From Desulfotalea sp. (GTDB taxonomy: Bacteria; Desulfobacterota; Desulfobulbia; Desulfobulbales; Desulfocapsaceae), in contig NVXR01000007.1 in the NCBI GenBank assembly GCA_002733995.1, positions 62,549 through 126,548 of the forward strand: 64,000 nucleotides of DNA, given 5' to 3'. How positions within the stretch are numbered: position 1 is the first letter of the stretch; each line of letters starts with the position of its first letter. Below are positions 57,071 through 64,000 of this stretch, one piece after another. The notes under the pieces are model-generated. The model was not told the origin of the DNA. It saw only the letters and a program-made list of their open reading frames with translations, and made no database searches. A program made the position numbers and the translations under genes.

Positions 57071-57481
57071 TCAACGGAGGGCTTTTCCTGTACTGGACAT
57101 TGCTAGGTTGCCATCACGCACACCTTTTAAGGCAGTTAACATGGCCGCAAGATCTCTCACTTCTCTTGCCTTTCCTTTTACTACGATAACTTCAAGACAG
57201 TTATCGTGATCCATATGCACGTGGGTGGTGGATATAATATGCTGATGATAGTCGTGTTGGACGATTGTCACCTTCTCCTGCAACTTGTGCTGGTGATGGT
57301 CATAGACAAGACTGATGACCCCCATTACCGGCTTATCTAATTCCCATTCTTCCTTAACGAAGGCTTTTCTAATGAGGTCACGTATTGCTTCTGAACGGTT
57401 GTTGTAGCTGTTCGCCTTAATTTGCTCGTCGAAAATGTCGAGCAATTCTTCTTCAAGGGAAATGGAAAATCTTTTTAACAT
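57071..57481 (-). CDS. nikR: Nickel-responsive transcriptional regulator NikR
   Basis: 136 residues: a ribbon-helix-helix DNA-binding start (LKRFSISLEEELLDIFDEQI) and an ACT-like nickel-binding domain. The four nickel ligands fall at H76, H87, H89 and C95 (QHDYHQH...HVHMDHDNC), the same numbering as in E. coli NikR. It represses nickel uptake or uses nickel to regulate enzymes when nickel is plentiful. ATG 57481 has AGGAG upstream; a longer start at 57502 lacks one. No nickel transporter gene is recognised next to it. Confidence 0.95.
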   Translation of the reverse strand: MLKRFSISLEEELLDIFDEQIKANSYNNRSEAIRDLIRKAFVKEEWELDKPVMGVISLVYDHHQHKLQEKVTIVQHDYHQHIISTTHVHMDHDNCLEVIVVKGKAREVRDLAAMLTALKGVRDGNLAMSSTGKALR

Positions 57482-57553
57482 GATTGAAGGTCTCCTCTTC
57501 AAAAAAATCAGATGATGATTCTACTATAAAAGTTCACCATAATCTGTGCAAGG

Positions 57554-58978
57554 CTATTTGTGCTGCTTTACCGAAGGTGGTTCGCTGGAGGTTGCTTGAT
57601 CGCTTTGAGCTGGAATTGGTCTTAGCTCTTTGATGTTTCGGCCCTTTAGGTGCCATGCGCTGAATGAAATGACGAGTATAATGCCCACAATCGCATACCC
57701 AGGGAAGTAACCAATACCATCAATAAAGGCAAGATTAGCGACTTGTTCAGCCGTCCAGCCGGGGTGTAGGGTGACGTTTTCCTGTTTGAGCGTCGCGATT
57801 AAGGTGGCGAAGGTCAAGCCGATAAAACCGTAGGCCAAATTAAAAGCGAGTCCCTTGAAACTGAGAACAGTTGCTCTTTGGCTGGATTCGGTGATTTTGT
57901 TGAGATAGTGGCTGGTGAAAAAGGAGACGAATGTGAGTCCTATAAATATAAGGGCTACAGGGATGAGCCCCCAGTATGGATAAAAGCCGGTAAGGCCGAA
58001 AAGGCCGAACATATTGATGGCAAAAATGATGAGCATATTTGTTTTTGGACTGTAATGCTCCGCCATATACTCCGCAATTTTTGGGGTGACAAGGCCAAGG
58101 AGAGCAATCATGGAACCAATGATGCCAAAGCTTGCCTCCGGTAGGTTGATGAGTCTGAAATACTGGCTGGTCATGGTGACTATCATTCGCAGGATGTGAT
58201 CAAAGTACATGCCAAATAATATGATAACGAGGGCAAAAGGAGTACGCAATATCCATTTACCCGCTTCCATGGTTTTCTTGAACGCTGCCCTTGTATTACA
58301 TCTTGTTGTCGTCTTCTCCGGGGCTGCTTCCACCATTTTAAATGCGGTGATGGTGGCGAAAATAGCAAGTACCAAGGTGAGATAAATTGGAAAACGCATG
58401 GTGGTTTGCTGGTCAAGGATATGGTCTGACCCACACCAAGAAAGAACGGCATTCATGGCTTTTGGGTCGTAGGCAAAGGCTCCCAATGTCATTGTTGCGA
58501 TGGATGCGAAGGAGCGAACACGCATCTGTAGACTGAGAACCTTGGGCCATGCATCTTGAATGCCACCTTCCACAAGAGAGTCGTAGGCAATGGCCTCGTC
58601 TGCACCACTGGCCATCGCTTCAGCGAGGCCACTTAGTATTCTGTTGAATAAAAAAGCCCAGAAGATCAGGGTGCCATTGCCGAGTGGCACAAAGGCGAGA
58701 AGGGCCAATTCAAGTACCATGAGTAGAGATGTGGTTATGATAAGATTTTTTCGTCCGAGGATGTCTGCAAGGGCACCGGAGGGGACTTCAGCGCAGACGA
58801 TGGTTATAGCCCAAACCATATTCAGCAGCGCAAATTGTTCTATGCTTAAACCAAAATCGAGAAAAAGAATTGTGAAAACAGGGTAGTAGAAGCGGGCATT
58901 GAAAAAGACTCTAAAGGCGATAAATAGTCTTATGTTTTTGATTGCAAAGGGTGACGATGCAACTGTTTTATTTTCCAT
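57554..58978 (-). CDS. Major facilitator superfamily transporter
   Basis: 474 residues with about twelve membrane helices. The loop between helices 2 and 3 has the MFS motif in GALADILGRKNLI (G-x-x-x-D-x-x-G-R-K). The start (FAIKNIRLFIAFRVFFNARFY) and a polar C-terminal tail are cytoplasmic. Substrate unknown. It lies between nikR and an amino-acid permease gene on the same strand; I infer no specific link to nickel, although an efflux role is possible. Confidence 0.87.
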   Translation of the reverse strand: MENKTVASSPFAIKNIRLFIAFRVFFNARFYYPVFTILFLDFGLSIEQFALLNMVWAITIVCAEVPSGALADILGRKNLIITTSLLMVLELALLAFVPLGNGTLIFWAFLFNRILSGLAEAMASGADEAIAYDSLVEGGIQDAWPKVLSLQMRVRSFASIATMTLGAFAYDPKAMNAVLSWCGSDHILDQQTTMRFPIYLTLVLAIFATITAFKMVEAAPEKTTTRCNTRAAFKKTMEAGKWILRTPFALVIILFGMYFDHILRMIVTMTSQYFRLINLPEASFGIIGSMIALLGLVTPKIAEYMAEHYSPKTNMLIIFAINMFGLFGLTGFYPYWGLIPVALIFIGLTFVSFFTSHYLNKITESSQRATVLSFKGLAFNLAYGFIGLTFATLIATLKQENVTLHPGWTAEQVANLAFIDGIGYFPGYAIVGIILVISFSAWHLKGRNIKELRPIPAQSDQATSSEPPSVKQHK

Positions 58979-59030
58979 AGTTGTCTAGGCGGAGCGGGCT
59001 TGTCTGTATGTAAACACACATTGGTTGAAA

Positions 59031-59945
59031 CTACGGACCTGTTTGCTGGTAGGTGCCCATTGTCCCCTCTGATCGGGCAAGATGTTTTTCGATTTTTCTC
59101 ACAACAAGGGAGAGGCTAAGGCAGAGTACCAGGTACATGGTTGAAATAGTCAGCCAAATCTCTATGGTGGCTTGGGTGGAGGCCATGACCTGAAGCGCCT
59201 GAAAGGTGAGCTCCTGGATAGAGATGATTGAGACGATGGAAGACCATTTGATTGTGTTGATAAACTCGTTGGCAAGAGGGGGGAGCATGATCTTAATGGC
59301 TTGGGGCAGAATGATAAAACACAATGTTTTACCTCTGCTAAGGCCCAATGCATGTCCCGCCTCCCACTGGCCGATTTCAACAGCCTGTATGCCGGCTCTG
59401 ACTATCTCTGCAATGTATGCCCCTTGAAACATAGCAAGGGTGAGGACACCTGAAAGAAATTGGGTGATCAGGCTCGGGCTTGCAAAGAAGAAGGTTACGT
59501 AGCTTTGCATCGCAGGCGAACTTGTCCGGAAATAGTCTTCAACGCCAAGGAAGGTAAAGAACTGATCGCTGACGAAATAGTAGAAGATGAAGACCAGTAC
59601 CAGTGGTGGGGTGTTACGGATTGCCTCGATGTAGGTTCGGCCCACCATTCGATAAAACAGCCTTGGGGACACCCGCATAAGGCCTACAATGGAGCCGATG
59701 AGTACTGCGAGCAGGGTCGCCCATATGCTGAGCTTTATGGTGGTGATGAAGCCTTCGAGGAGCAGGTTGGCGCGCCAACTCCCCGTCTCAGGGTCATGGT
59801 AGACCATGTAGGTGGGTATTACAGACCAATTCCAGTTGTAGTTGAGCGCAAAGAAGAGGCGATAGGTAATGTAGGTGAACAGGCCAACAATAGCCAGGAG
59901 TACAAAAACGTCGAGTGGTTTAATTGCAGGTTTATAAGTTTGCAT
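59031..59945 (-). CDS. Polar amino-acid ABC transporter permease
   Basis: 304 residues of the HisM/GlnP family. Membrane helices are followed by the EAA-type loop (GQWEAGHALGLSRGKTLCFIILPQAIKIMLPP) just before the C-terminal helices. A signal-less hydrophobic start (LDVFVLLAIVGLFTYITYRLFF) precedes the usual NWNWSVIPTYM. It pairs with the second permease at 61099-61920; a binding-protein gene lies between them. No ATPase gene is visible, so it must be supplied from elsewhere. Confidence 0.9.
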   Translation of the reverse strand: MQTYKPAIKPLDVFVLLAIVGLFTYITYRLFFALNYNWNWSVIPTYMVYHDPETGSWRANLLLEGFITTIKLSIWATLLAVLIGSIVGLMRVSPRLFYRMVGRTYIEAIRNTPPLVLVFIFYYFVSDQFFTFLGVEDYFRTSSPAMQSYVTFFFASPSLITQFLSGVLTLAMFQGAYIAEIVRAGIQAVEIGQWEAGHALGLSRGKTLCFIILPQAIKIMLPPLANEFINTIKWSSIVSIISIQELTFQALQVMASTQATIEIWLTISTMYLVLCLSLSLVVRKIEKHLARSEGTMGTYQQTGP

Positions 59946-60038
59946 AACAGCTTACTCAACGTTGGGCGGGTAACTGACGAACAAATCCGTGAATAGATGC
60001 GTGTCAATATGTGGGGAATTGCTCCAGATCTTGGAGCA

Positions 60039-60073
60039 GAACCGTTAATAATAAATCGTATTATTAACGGTTC
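60039..60073. terminator. 15-base perfect hairpin between binding protein and permease genes
   Basis: Arms 60039-60053 and 60059-60073 (GAACCGTTAATAATA and its complement) pair perfectly with a five-base loop. A smaller stem (GCTCCA/TGGAGC) lies at 60021-60037. It lies between the amino-acid-binding protein gene and the following permease gene, so it may limit read-through and set the ratio of binding protein to permease. No long T-run follows. Confidence 0.62.
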
Positions 60074-60217
60074 CGCACGATTCCTATTCTGTCCGCTGTG
60101 GATGTCTCAACAAGCACTTGTTTACTTCAAAATCTCAATTGAACAGATTTAAAGCACTGATGAACCGTTACAAGACAGGGGCTAACCAATATTGGTGTCT
60201 TATCTGAATAGTTCCTC

Positions 60218-61051
60218 TTATTGTATTTTGTCAATCCATTCTTTGCTGCCAAACCAGTAATTATGGCGTTCTTGAAGCCAGCCGTTCAGGGTTACAGTGG
60301 TAATCCAGCTGTTAAAAAACGCCAAGGTATCCGGATCTCCTTTGCGCAGAGCAAAACCAATGGGTTCTTGGGTGAAGGTTCCTTTAATAGGAAGGAAGAG
60401 TGTATCGCTGTATTCAGCCGCCTCGTATGCAGGGCGGGGGGCAGAGCCTATAACAGCATGGACTTTGTTATTTCGAAGTTCTTGGTAGGTCTGGGGCTCA
60501 GAGTCAAACATTCTAAGGGTGGCGAGGGGCAGGTATTTTTTTGCTGCGGCTGCGGCCGTGGTCCCGGTTTTTATGGCAATTTCAATGTCATCTTTGTTGA
60601 AATCTTCAAGGGAATCAAAGCCTGCTGCCAGTTTTTTATTTGCGACAATAGCCATACCTGAATATTCATATGGATTGGTGAAATTGACCTGTAAGGCTCG
60701 TTGGGTGGTAATGCCCATGCCGCCGATAATAACATCAAACTTGCCGGTGAGAAGAGCTGGAATGATCCCGGACCATGCGGTGGGGGTAAACTCGACTTTG
60801 ACGCCCATTTCTGTCGCGAGTCGTGTGGCTACGTCAATCTCAAAACCAATCAGTTTGCCGGACTTGTCTTTCATTGCCCAGGGTTGGAAGATGTCCATTC
60901 CCACCTTAAGGACACCTCTCTTTTTGATGGTTTCAATGGTACTAGAGCGGACTATGTCCGTCTGAATGGACGCCGCTGTGCTGAAGCTAGCCATACATAA
61001 GAAAAAAAGAGTGAGAGTGAAAAGACGTAATAAATGGTTACGGTTTTGCAT
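60218..61051 (-). CDS. Periplasmic amino-acid-binding protein (SBP_bac_3)
   Basis: 277 residues with a signal peptide (RLFTLTLFFLCMASFSTA). The binding-protein family 3 signature is GFEIDVATRLATEMGVKVEF (near 70), with GKFDVIIGGMGITTQRA and a final helix pair. It belongs to the polar amino-acid importers and lies between two permease genes on the same strand. The exact amino acid is unknown. AAGGGG precedes the ATG. Confidence 0.9.
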   Translation of the reverse strand: MQNRNHLLRLFTLTLFFLCMASFSTAASIQTDIVRSSTIETIKKRGVLKVGMDIFQPWAMKDKSGKLIGFEIDVATRLATEMGVKVEFTPTAWSGIIPALLTGKFDVIIGGMGITTQRALQVNFTNPYEYSGMAIVANKKLAAGFDSLEDFNKDDIEIAIKTGTTAAAAAKKYLPLATLRMFDSEPQTYQELRNNKVHAVIGSAPRPAYEAAEYSDTLFLPIKGTFTQEPIGFALRKGDPDTLAFFNSWITTVTLNGWLQERHNYWFGSKEWIDKIQ

Positions 61052-61098
61052 GATAAAGCCCCTTGTTTACAGGAAATTGATCGAAAAAATCTGTTTTC

Positions 61099-61920
61099 TC
61101 ATGGTAACTTAAGTCGTTTTTCCATAAAGCCAACTGTAAGAGATAAAAATACTGTGATTGCGAGGTAAATGACAGCCACTGCAAACCAGATCTCAAAGGT
61201 AAGGTAGGTCTCGGATATAAGGGCCTGGGCCTGCATGGTGAGGTCGTAAATTGCAATGGTACTGACCAGGGCAGAGTCTTTAACGAGTGATATGGCTTGG
61301 CTTGCAAGGGGTGGAAGGATTGTGCGAATTGCCTGGGGAATAATGATGTGACGATAGATGCCAAAGGTGGTAAGGCCTAAGGTCTTTCCCGCTTCCATCT
61401 GGCCTTTTGCAACGGACTGGATTCCTGATCTGAATATCTCTGAGGTGTAGGCCCCCTCAAAAAGAGAAAGAGCGAGAATGGCAGAGGGCAGGCGTTCTAG
61501 TCCCAGTGTTGGGCCGAGGACAAAGTAGATGAAGAAAATCTGGATGAGCAGGGGGGTATTCCTGCTGACCTCCAGATACAGTGTTGCCAGAGTCCTTGCG
61601 ACAAAAGAGTTGGAGAGGCGCAGGACCGCAGTTGTAAGGCCAATAAAAAAGGCGAATACAAGGCTAATAGAGGATATTTTTAGCGTAATGAACAGACCCT
61701 TGAGCAGAGGGCCAGGGGCTATGCCTGTTTCCGTCTCGGTGAAAAGATACTGGGGTATCCTGTACCATTGCCAGTTGTAGCCGATATTACTGGCACTTTT
61801 GCCTGCAAGCCAGCCGAGGACGGCGAGCAGGATGATAAACTGAATGATATCCCAGAGTGGGCTGCGGAAAAACGGGATATGGGAATCACCGTGATTGTTA
61901 TAAGCAGTGGCTTTCGTCAT
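61099..61920 (-). CDS. Polar amino-acid ABC transporter permease
   Basis: 273 residues, homologous to the permease at 59031-59945. Shared features are NWQWYRIPQYL near the start, then membrane helices and an EAA loop (GQMEAGKTLGLTTFGIYRHIIIPQAIRTILPP). With the binding protein it forms a heterodimeric importer of the GltJ/GltK kind. The gene begins the minus-strand order permease, binding protein, permease. Confidence 0.9.
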   Translation of the reverse strand: MTKATAYNNHGDSHIPFFRSPLWDIIQFIILLAVLGWLAGKSASNIGYNWQWYRIPQYLFTETETGIAPGPLLKGLFITLKISSISLVFAFFIGLTTAVLRLSNSFVARTLATLYLEVSRNTPLLIQIFFIYFVLGPTLGLERLPSAILALSLFEGAYTSEIFRSGIQSVAKGQMEAGKTLGLTTFGIYRHIIIPQAIRTILPPLASQAISLVKDSALVSTIAIYDLTMQAQALISETYLTFEIWFAVAVIYLAITVFLSLTVGFMEKRLKLP

Positions 61921-61965
61921 AGGACTGTTGTTGTACTGGTGGTTCTGGTTTTTTTCGTGTGGCCT

Positions 61966-63507
61966 TTAGGTTTGTGATAATGCTTTTCGTGTCAACTGTT
62001 CCCGGGCCATTTCAGAGATTGCTCTGAAGTCAATTTTGCCGCTACCCATTTTGGGAAGTGTTTCCCAAACCAGAAATATTTTTGGTAATGATATCGGTGG
62101 TAGTGTGTTGGCCATCTGTTTTAGCACAACTTTTTCATCAAGAGGTGTTGTCACCACGGCCACAATACGGGCTCCCTTTTTTGCATCTGGAATCTCTACA
62201 ATACAGCAATGGCTTTCTTCGGGCAGAAAATTTTCAAGTACAGCTTCAATTTTTACGAGAGATACCATTTCTCCGCCAATTTTGACGAATCTCTTGAGTC
62301 TGCCGACATGCCAGAGAAAGCCGTCTGCATCTATGTTACCCATGTCTCCGGTGTCGTACCAGCCGCTACGGATATGTAGAGAAGTTTGCTCGAAATCGTT
62401 GAAGTATCCCTTCATGACTGAGCCACCCTTAACCAGAATACGGCCGTCTTCGCCCGGAGCGCACTCCTTACCTGTCTCATAATGTTCTATGCGAACCTGC
62501 AGGCCGGGAATGGGTTTACCTACACTGCCTGGTCGATTGAAATTCGGTGTGTTGGTGGAGATGACGGGGGAACATTCCGTTGCGCCATAACCTTCTACAA
62601 TGGTGATGTTATGCTTGCTTTTGAAGCCTTCTCTAAGGGCATCGGGGCATTTATCCGCACCGGCGAGAGTGATGCGCAGGCTAGCAAAATCCCCCGGCTG
62701 TGATTTGCGTAAATAGCCCCAGAAAAATGTAGGTGTACCGACTAGGAATGTTGGCTTATGTTCGCGGATGATGATGCATATTTTCTTAAAATCTAGAGGG
62801 TTGGCATAGGTGAGCAAGGACATCCCGTGGTAGATGGGGAGCCACATGTCAATTGTTAAGCCAAAGACGTGAAAAAGCGGCAGGGTACACATGAAAATGT
62901 CTTGGTTGCGGAATCCAAAAATAGGAGTTACCGCTTCTATGTTTGTCAGGATATTTTTATGCGTGAGTTGAACTGCCTTTGGCTCTTTTTCGCTACCGCT
63001 GGTAAAAAGGATAACAGCGGTGTCGTCCGGGCTTCCACGGTGGACGAGTTTTTTGATTATCGAGGCGGGAAGAGCCGCCGTGAAGAAAGCGAGGAGCTTA
63101 TCGACACGGGTGATAGAGGCCATGATATCCTCTATGTAAATCATGCCGTCGATAAAAGGACATTCAATTTTTTCTAATAGCGCTTTCGAGGTGATAATAG
63201 TCGTGAAGTCACATTTCTCCTGGGCATATTTGGCGTTTTGTTCTGCCCCAGTAGAATAGTTGATCATTACCGCTTTTCGGCCGCTCATCAGAATTGCAAT
63301 CTTAGAGAGAATACAGCCGGCAGATGTAGGTATCATGAGACCAATGAAACCTGTGTCCAGTTTCTTGAACATGCGGGTTAGTATAAGACAAGCAATCAGC
63401 GCCCTCGAATAGGAGAGTTTGCTGTTGGTTGAAAAATCGTGGATCGCAAGTTTTTTGCTGAATGTTTTGGCAATGTCGATAAACTGTTGATGGAGCAGCA
63501 CCGGCAC
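61966..63507 (-). CDS. AMP-forming acyl-activating enzyme (acyl-ACP/acyl-CoA synthetase-like, Aas-type)
   Basis: 513 residues of the adenylate-forming superfamily: P-loop-like VILFTSGSEKEPKAVQLTHKN (near 170), VEGYGATECSP (near 310), YDTGDMGNIDADGF (near 390) and the catalytic Lys in KMGSGKIDFRAI. The closest-looking group is the acyl-ACP synthetase half of Aas, which reactivates fatty acids for phospholipids, but without the acyltransferase half. The first codon is a GTG at 63507 with a weak ribosome site. Substrate uncertain. Confidence 0.86.
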   Translation of the reverse strand: MPVLLHQQFIDIAKTFSKKLAIHDFSTNSKLSYSRALIACLILTRMFKKLDTGFIGLMIPTSAGCILSKIAILMSGRKAVMINYSTGAEQNAKYAQEKCDFTTIITSKALLEKIECPFIDGMIYIEDIMASITRVDKLLAFFTAALPASIIKKLVHRGSPDDTAVILFTSGSEKEPKAVQLTHKNILTNIEAVTPIFGFRNQDIFMCTLPLFHVFGLTIDMWLPIYHGMSLLTYANPLDFKKICIIIREHKPTFLVGTPTFFWGYLRKSQPGDFASLRITLAGADKCPDALREGFKSKHNITIVEGYGATECSPVISTNTPNFNRPGSVGKPIPGLQVRIEHYETGKECAPGEDGRILVKGGSVMKGYFNDFEQTSLHIRSGWYDTGDMGNIDADGFLWHVGRLKRFVKIGGEMVSLVKIEAVLENFLPEESHCCIVEIPDAKKGARIVAVVTTPLDEKVVLKQMANTLPPISLPKIFLVWETLPKMGSGKIDFRAISEMAREQLTRKALSQT

Positions 63508-63547
63508 CTCTGTGTGAAGAATTGAATGAACAGGTAGTTGGCGTTCA

Positions 63548-63730
63548 CTATTGTTTGGACACCAAAATATGATAGATGGGGCCGTTGATTTGCAGTCTTT
63601 CGCTTGGTGTCTGTGTTGAGAGGAGAAAAAATCTCGCAGACAAGCAGACGCGGTGAGCTTTTAATTCAAAGCCCAGGGCTGTAATTTGTTGAGCTGTCTC
63701 GTTTAGAGAAAAGGTTCCATTCCCAGACAT
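63548..63730 (-). CDS. Possible small protein
   Basis: 60 codons starting MSGNGTFSLNETAQQITAL and ending INGPIYHILVSKQ. The composition looks plausible for a protein, and it lies between rmuC and the acyl-activating gene on the same strand. There is no Shine-Dalgarno before the ATG and no family I recognise. Confidence 0.3.
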   Translation of the reverse strand: MSGNGTFSLNETAQQITALGFELKAHRVCLSARFFLLSTQTPSERLQINGPIYHILVSKQ

Positions 63731-63831
63731 ATTACTACGGATTGAACTAACATCTTTTCACCTGTTTGGCAACTTTGCTCATGGAGCATAGAATGGAGTG
63801 AAGGTCGACCGACCTTTACCCCGGCGTATAA

Positions 63832-64000
63832 TCAATTGCTTAAGTCGTGATCGGCTAGGTCGGTAACAGTTTTTGGAAGCTCCTTTTTTACCTGAACTCC
63901 AAGCTCCCGCAGGTGTTCAGCCTGGGAGACCAGATTTCCCCTGCCTCTTGTGAGTTTTAAAAATGCACTATCGTAGCTGCTTCTACAGAGAGTAAGCTGT
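63832..64000 (-). CDS. rmuC: DNA recombination protein RmuC, C-terminal part (cut by window edge)
   Basis: The minus strand carries the last 55 residues of a protein entering from the right edge. The segment SYDSAFLKLTRGRGNLVSQ, then AEHLRELGVQVKKELP, matches the conserved C-terminus of RmuC, which limits inversion between short repeats. It ends at a TGA (63832-63834). Only a fragment is visible. Confidence 0.75.
   Translation of the reverse strand, partial: QLTLCRSSYDSAFLKLTRGRGNLVSQAEHLRELGVQVKKELPKTVTDLADHDLSN

Overview
The window looks like a chromosomal stretch from an anaerobic deltaproteobacterium (Desulfobacterota), most like a Desulfotalea/Desulfobulbales-type sulfate reducer. This is inferred from gene content, not from a marker gene: a tetraheme NapM-type cytochrome with napA/napD, a SelD that is itself a selenoprotein, a tungstate importer, NikR, DUF4388/Roadblock response regulators, two sigma-54 regulatory modules and a soluble multi-PAS chemoreceptor. 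Base composition is moderate and coding is dense. I see no rRNA, tRNA, CRISPR array, insertion sequence or phage gene.

Layout. 1-5.1 kb: start of rsmB (cut by the left edge), an orphan amino-acid-binding protein, a small helical exported protein, PBP1b and an LpoP-like TPR lipoprotein. 5.1-8.1 kb: TrkH/TrkA potassium uptake. 8.3-11.5 kb: napM-napA-napD. 12.2-15.7 kb: M16 peptidase and Dtd. 15.8-20.9 kb: a Roadblock protein, a receiver-DUF4388-Roadblock regulator behind a probable sigma-54 promoter with tandem upstream repeats, and a histidine kinase/NtrC-type pair. 21.2-24.9 kb: a helix-turn-helix/periplasmic-binding-fold regulator with tupABC. 25-29.1 kb: CBS protein, MscS channel, dodecin, flavodoxin, TerB-like protein, UPF0173 hydrolase. 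30.1-40.4 kb: a signalling block with a double receiver, a hybrid kinase, an NtrC-type activator, a sigma-54 promoter, a cysteine-containing unknown, a triple-CheW protein and a 1146-residue soluble chemoreceptor carrying six tandem 122-residue PAS units.

40.5-44.3 kb: a GNAT acetyltransferase overlapping an HDAC-family deacetylase, a YkgJ-type cysteine protein, a phosphoribosyltransferase-like protein and a GST. 44.8-46.8 kb: selenium metabolism (small zinc-ribbon-like protein, selD with in-frame UGA and a SECIS-like hairpin, yedF). 47.1-52.9 kb: enolase, BluB behind a possible cobalamin riboswitch, a YhcH-type protein, a CBS/ACT protein and a FapA/DUF342 protein. 53.8-58.98 kb: an exported Ntn hydrolase, a radical SAM protein, a PHP phosphoesterase, NikR and an MFS transporter. 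59-64 kb: a polar amino-acid importer (two permeases and a binding protein, no ATPase in view), an acyl-activating enzyme, a possible small gene and the 3' end of rmuC.

How it fits together. Several genes point to metal- and selenium-dependent anaerobic metabolism (tungstate, nickel, cobalamin, selenophosphate, molybdenum NapA). The two sigma-54 modules are the most striking regulatory content. Each has an NtrC-type activator, a -24/-12 promoter with exactly 10 bases between GG and GC, and a repeated or dyad element 120-170 bases upstream of the predicted start. One drives a Roadblock regulator. The other drives a chemosensory set whose receptor carries cysteine-rich PAS repeats.
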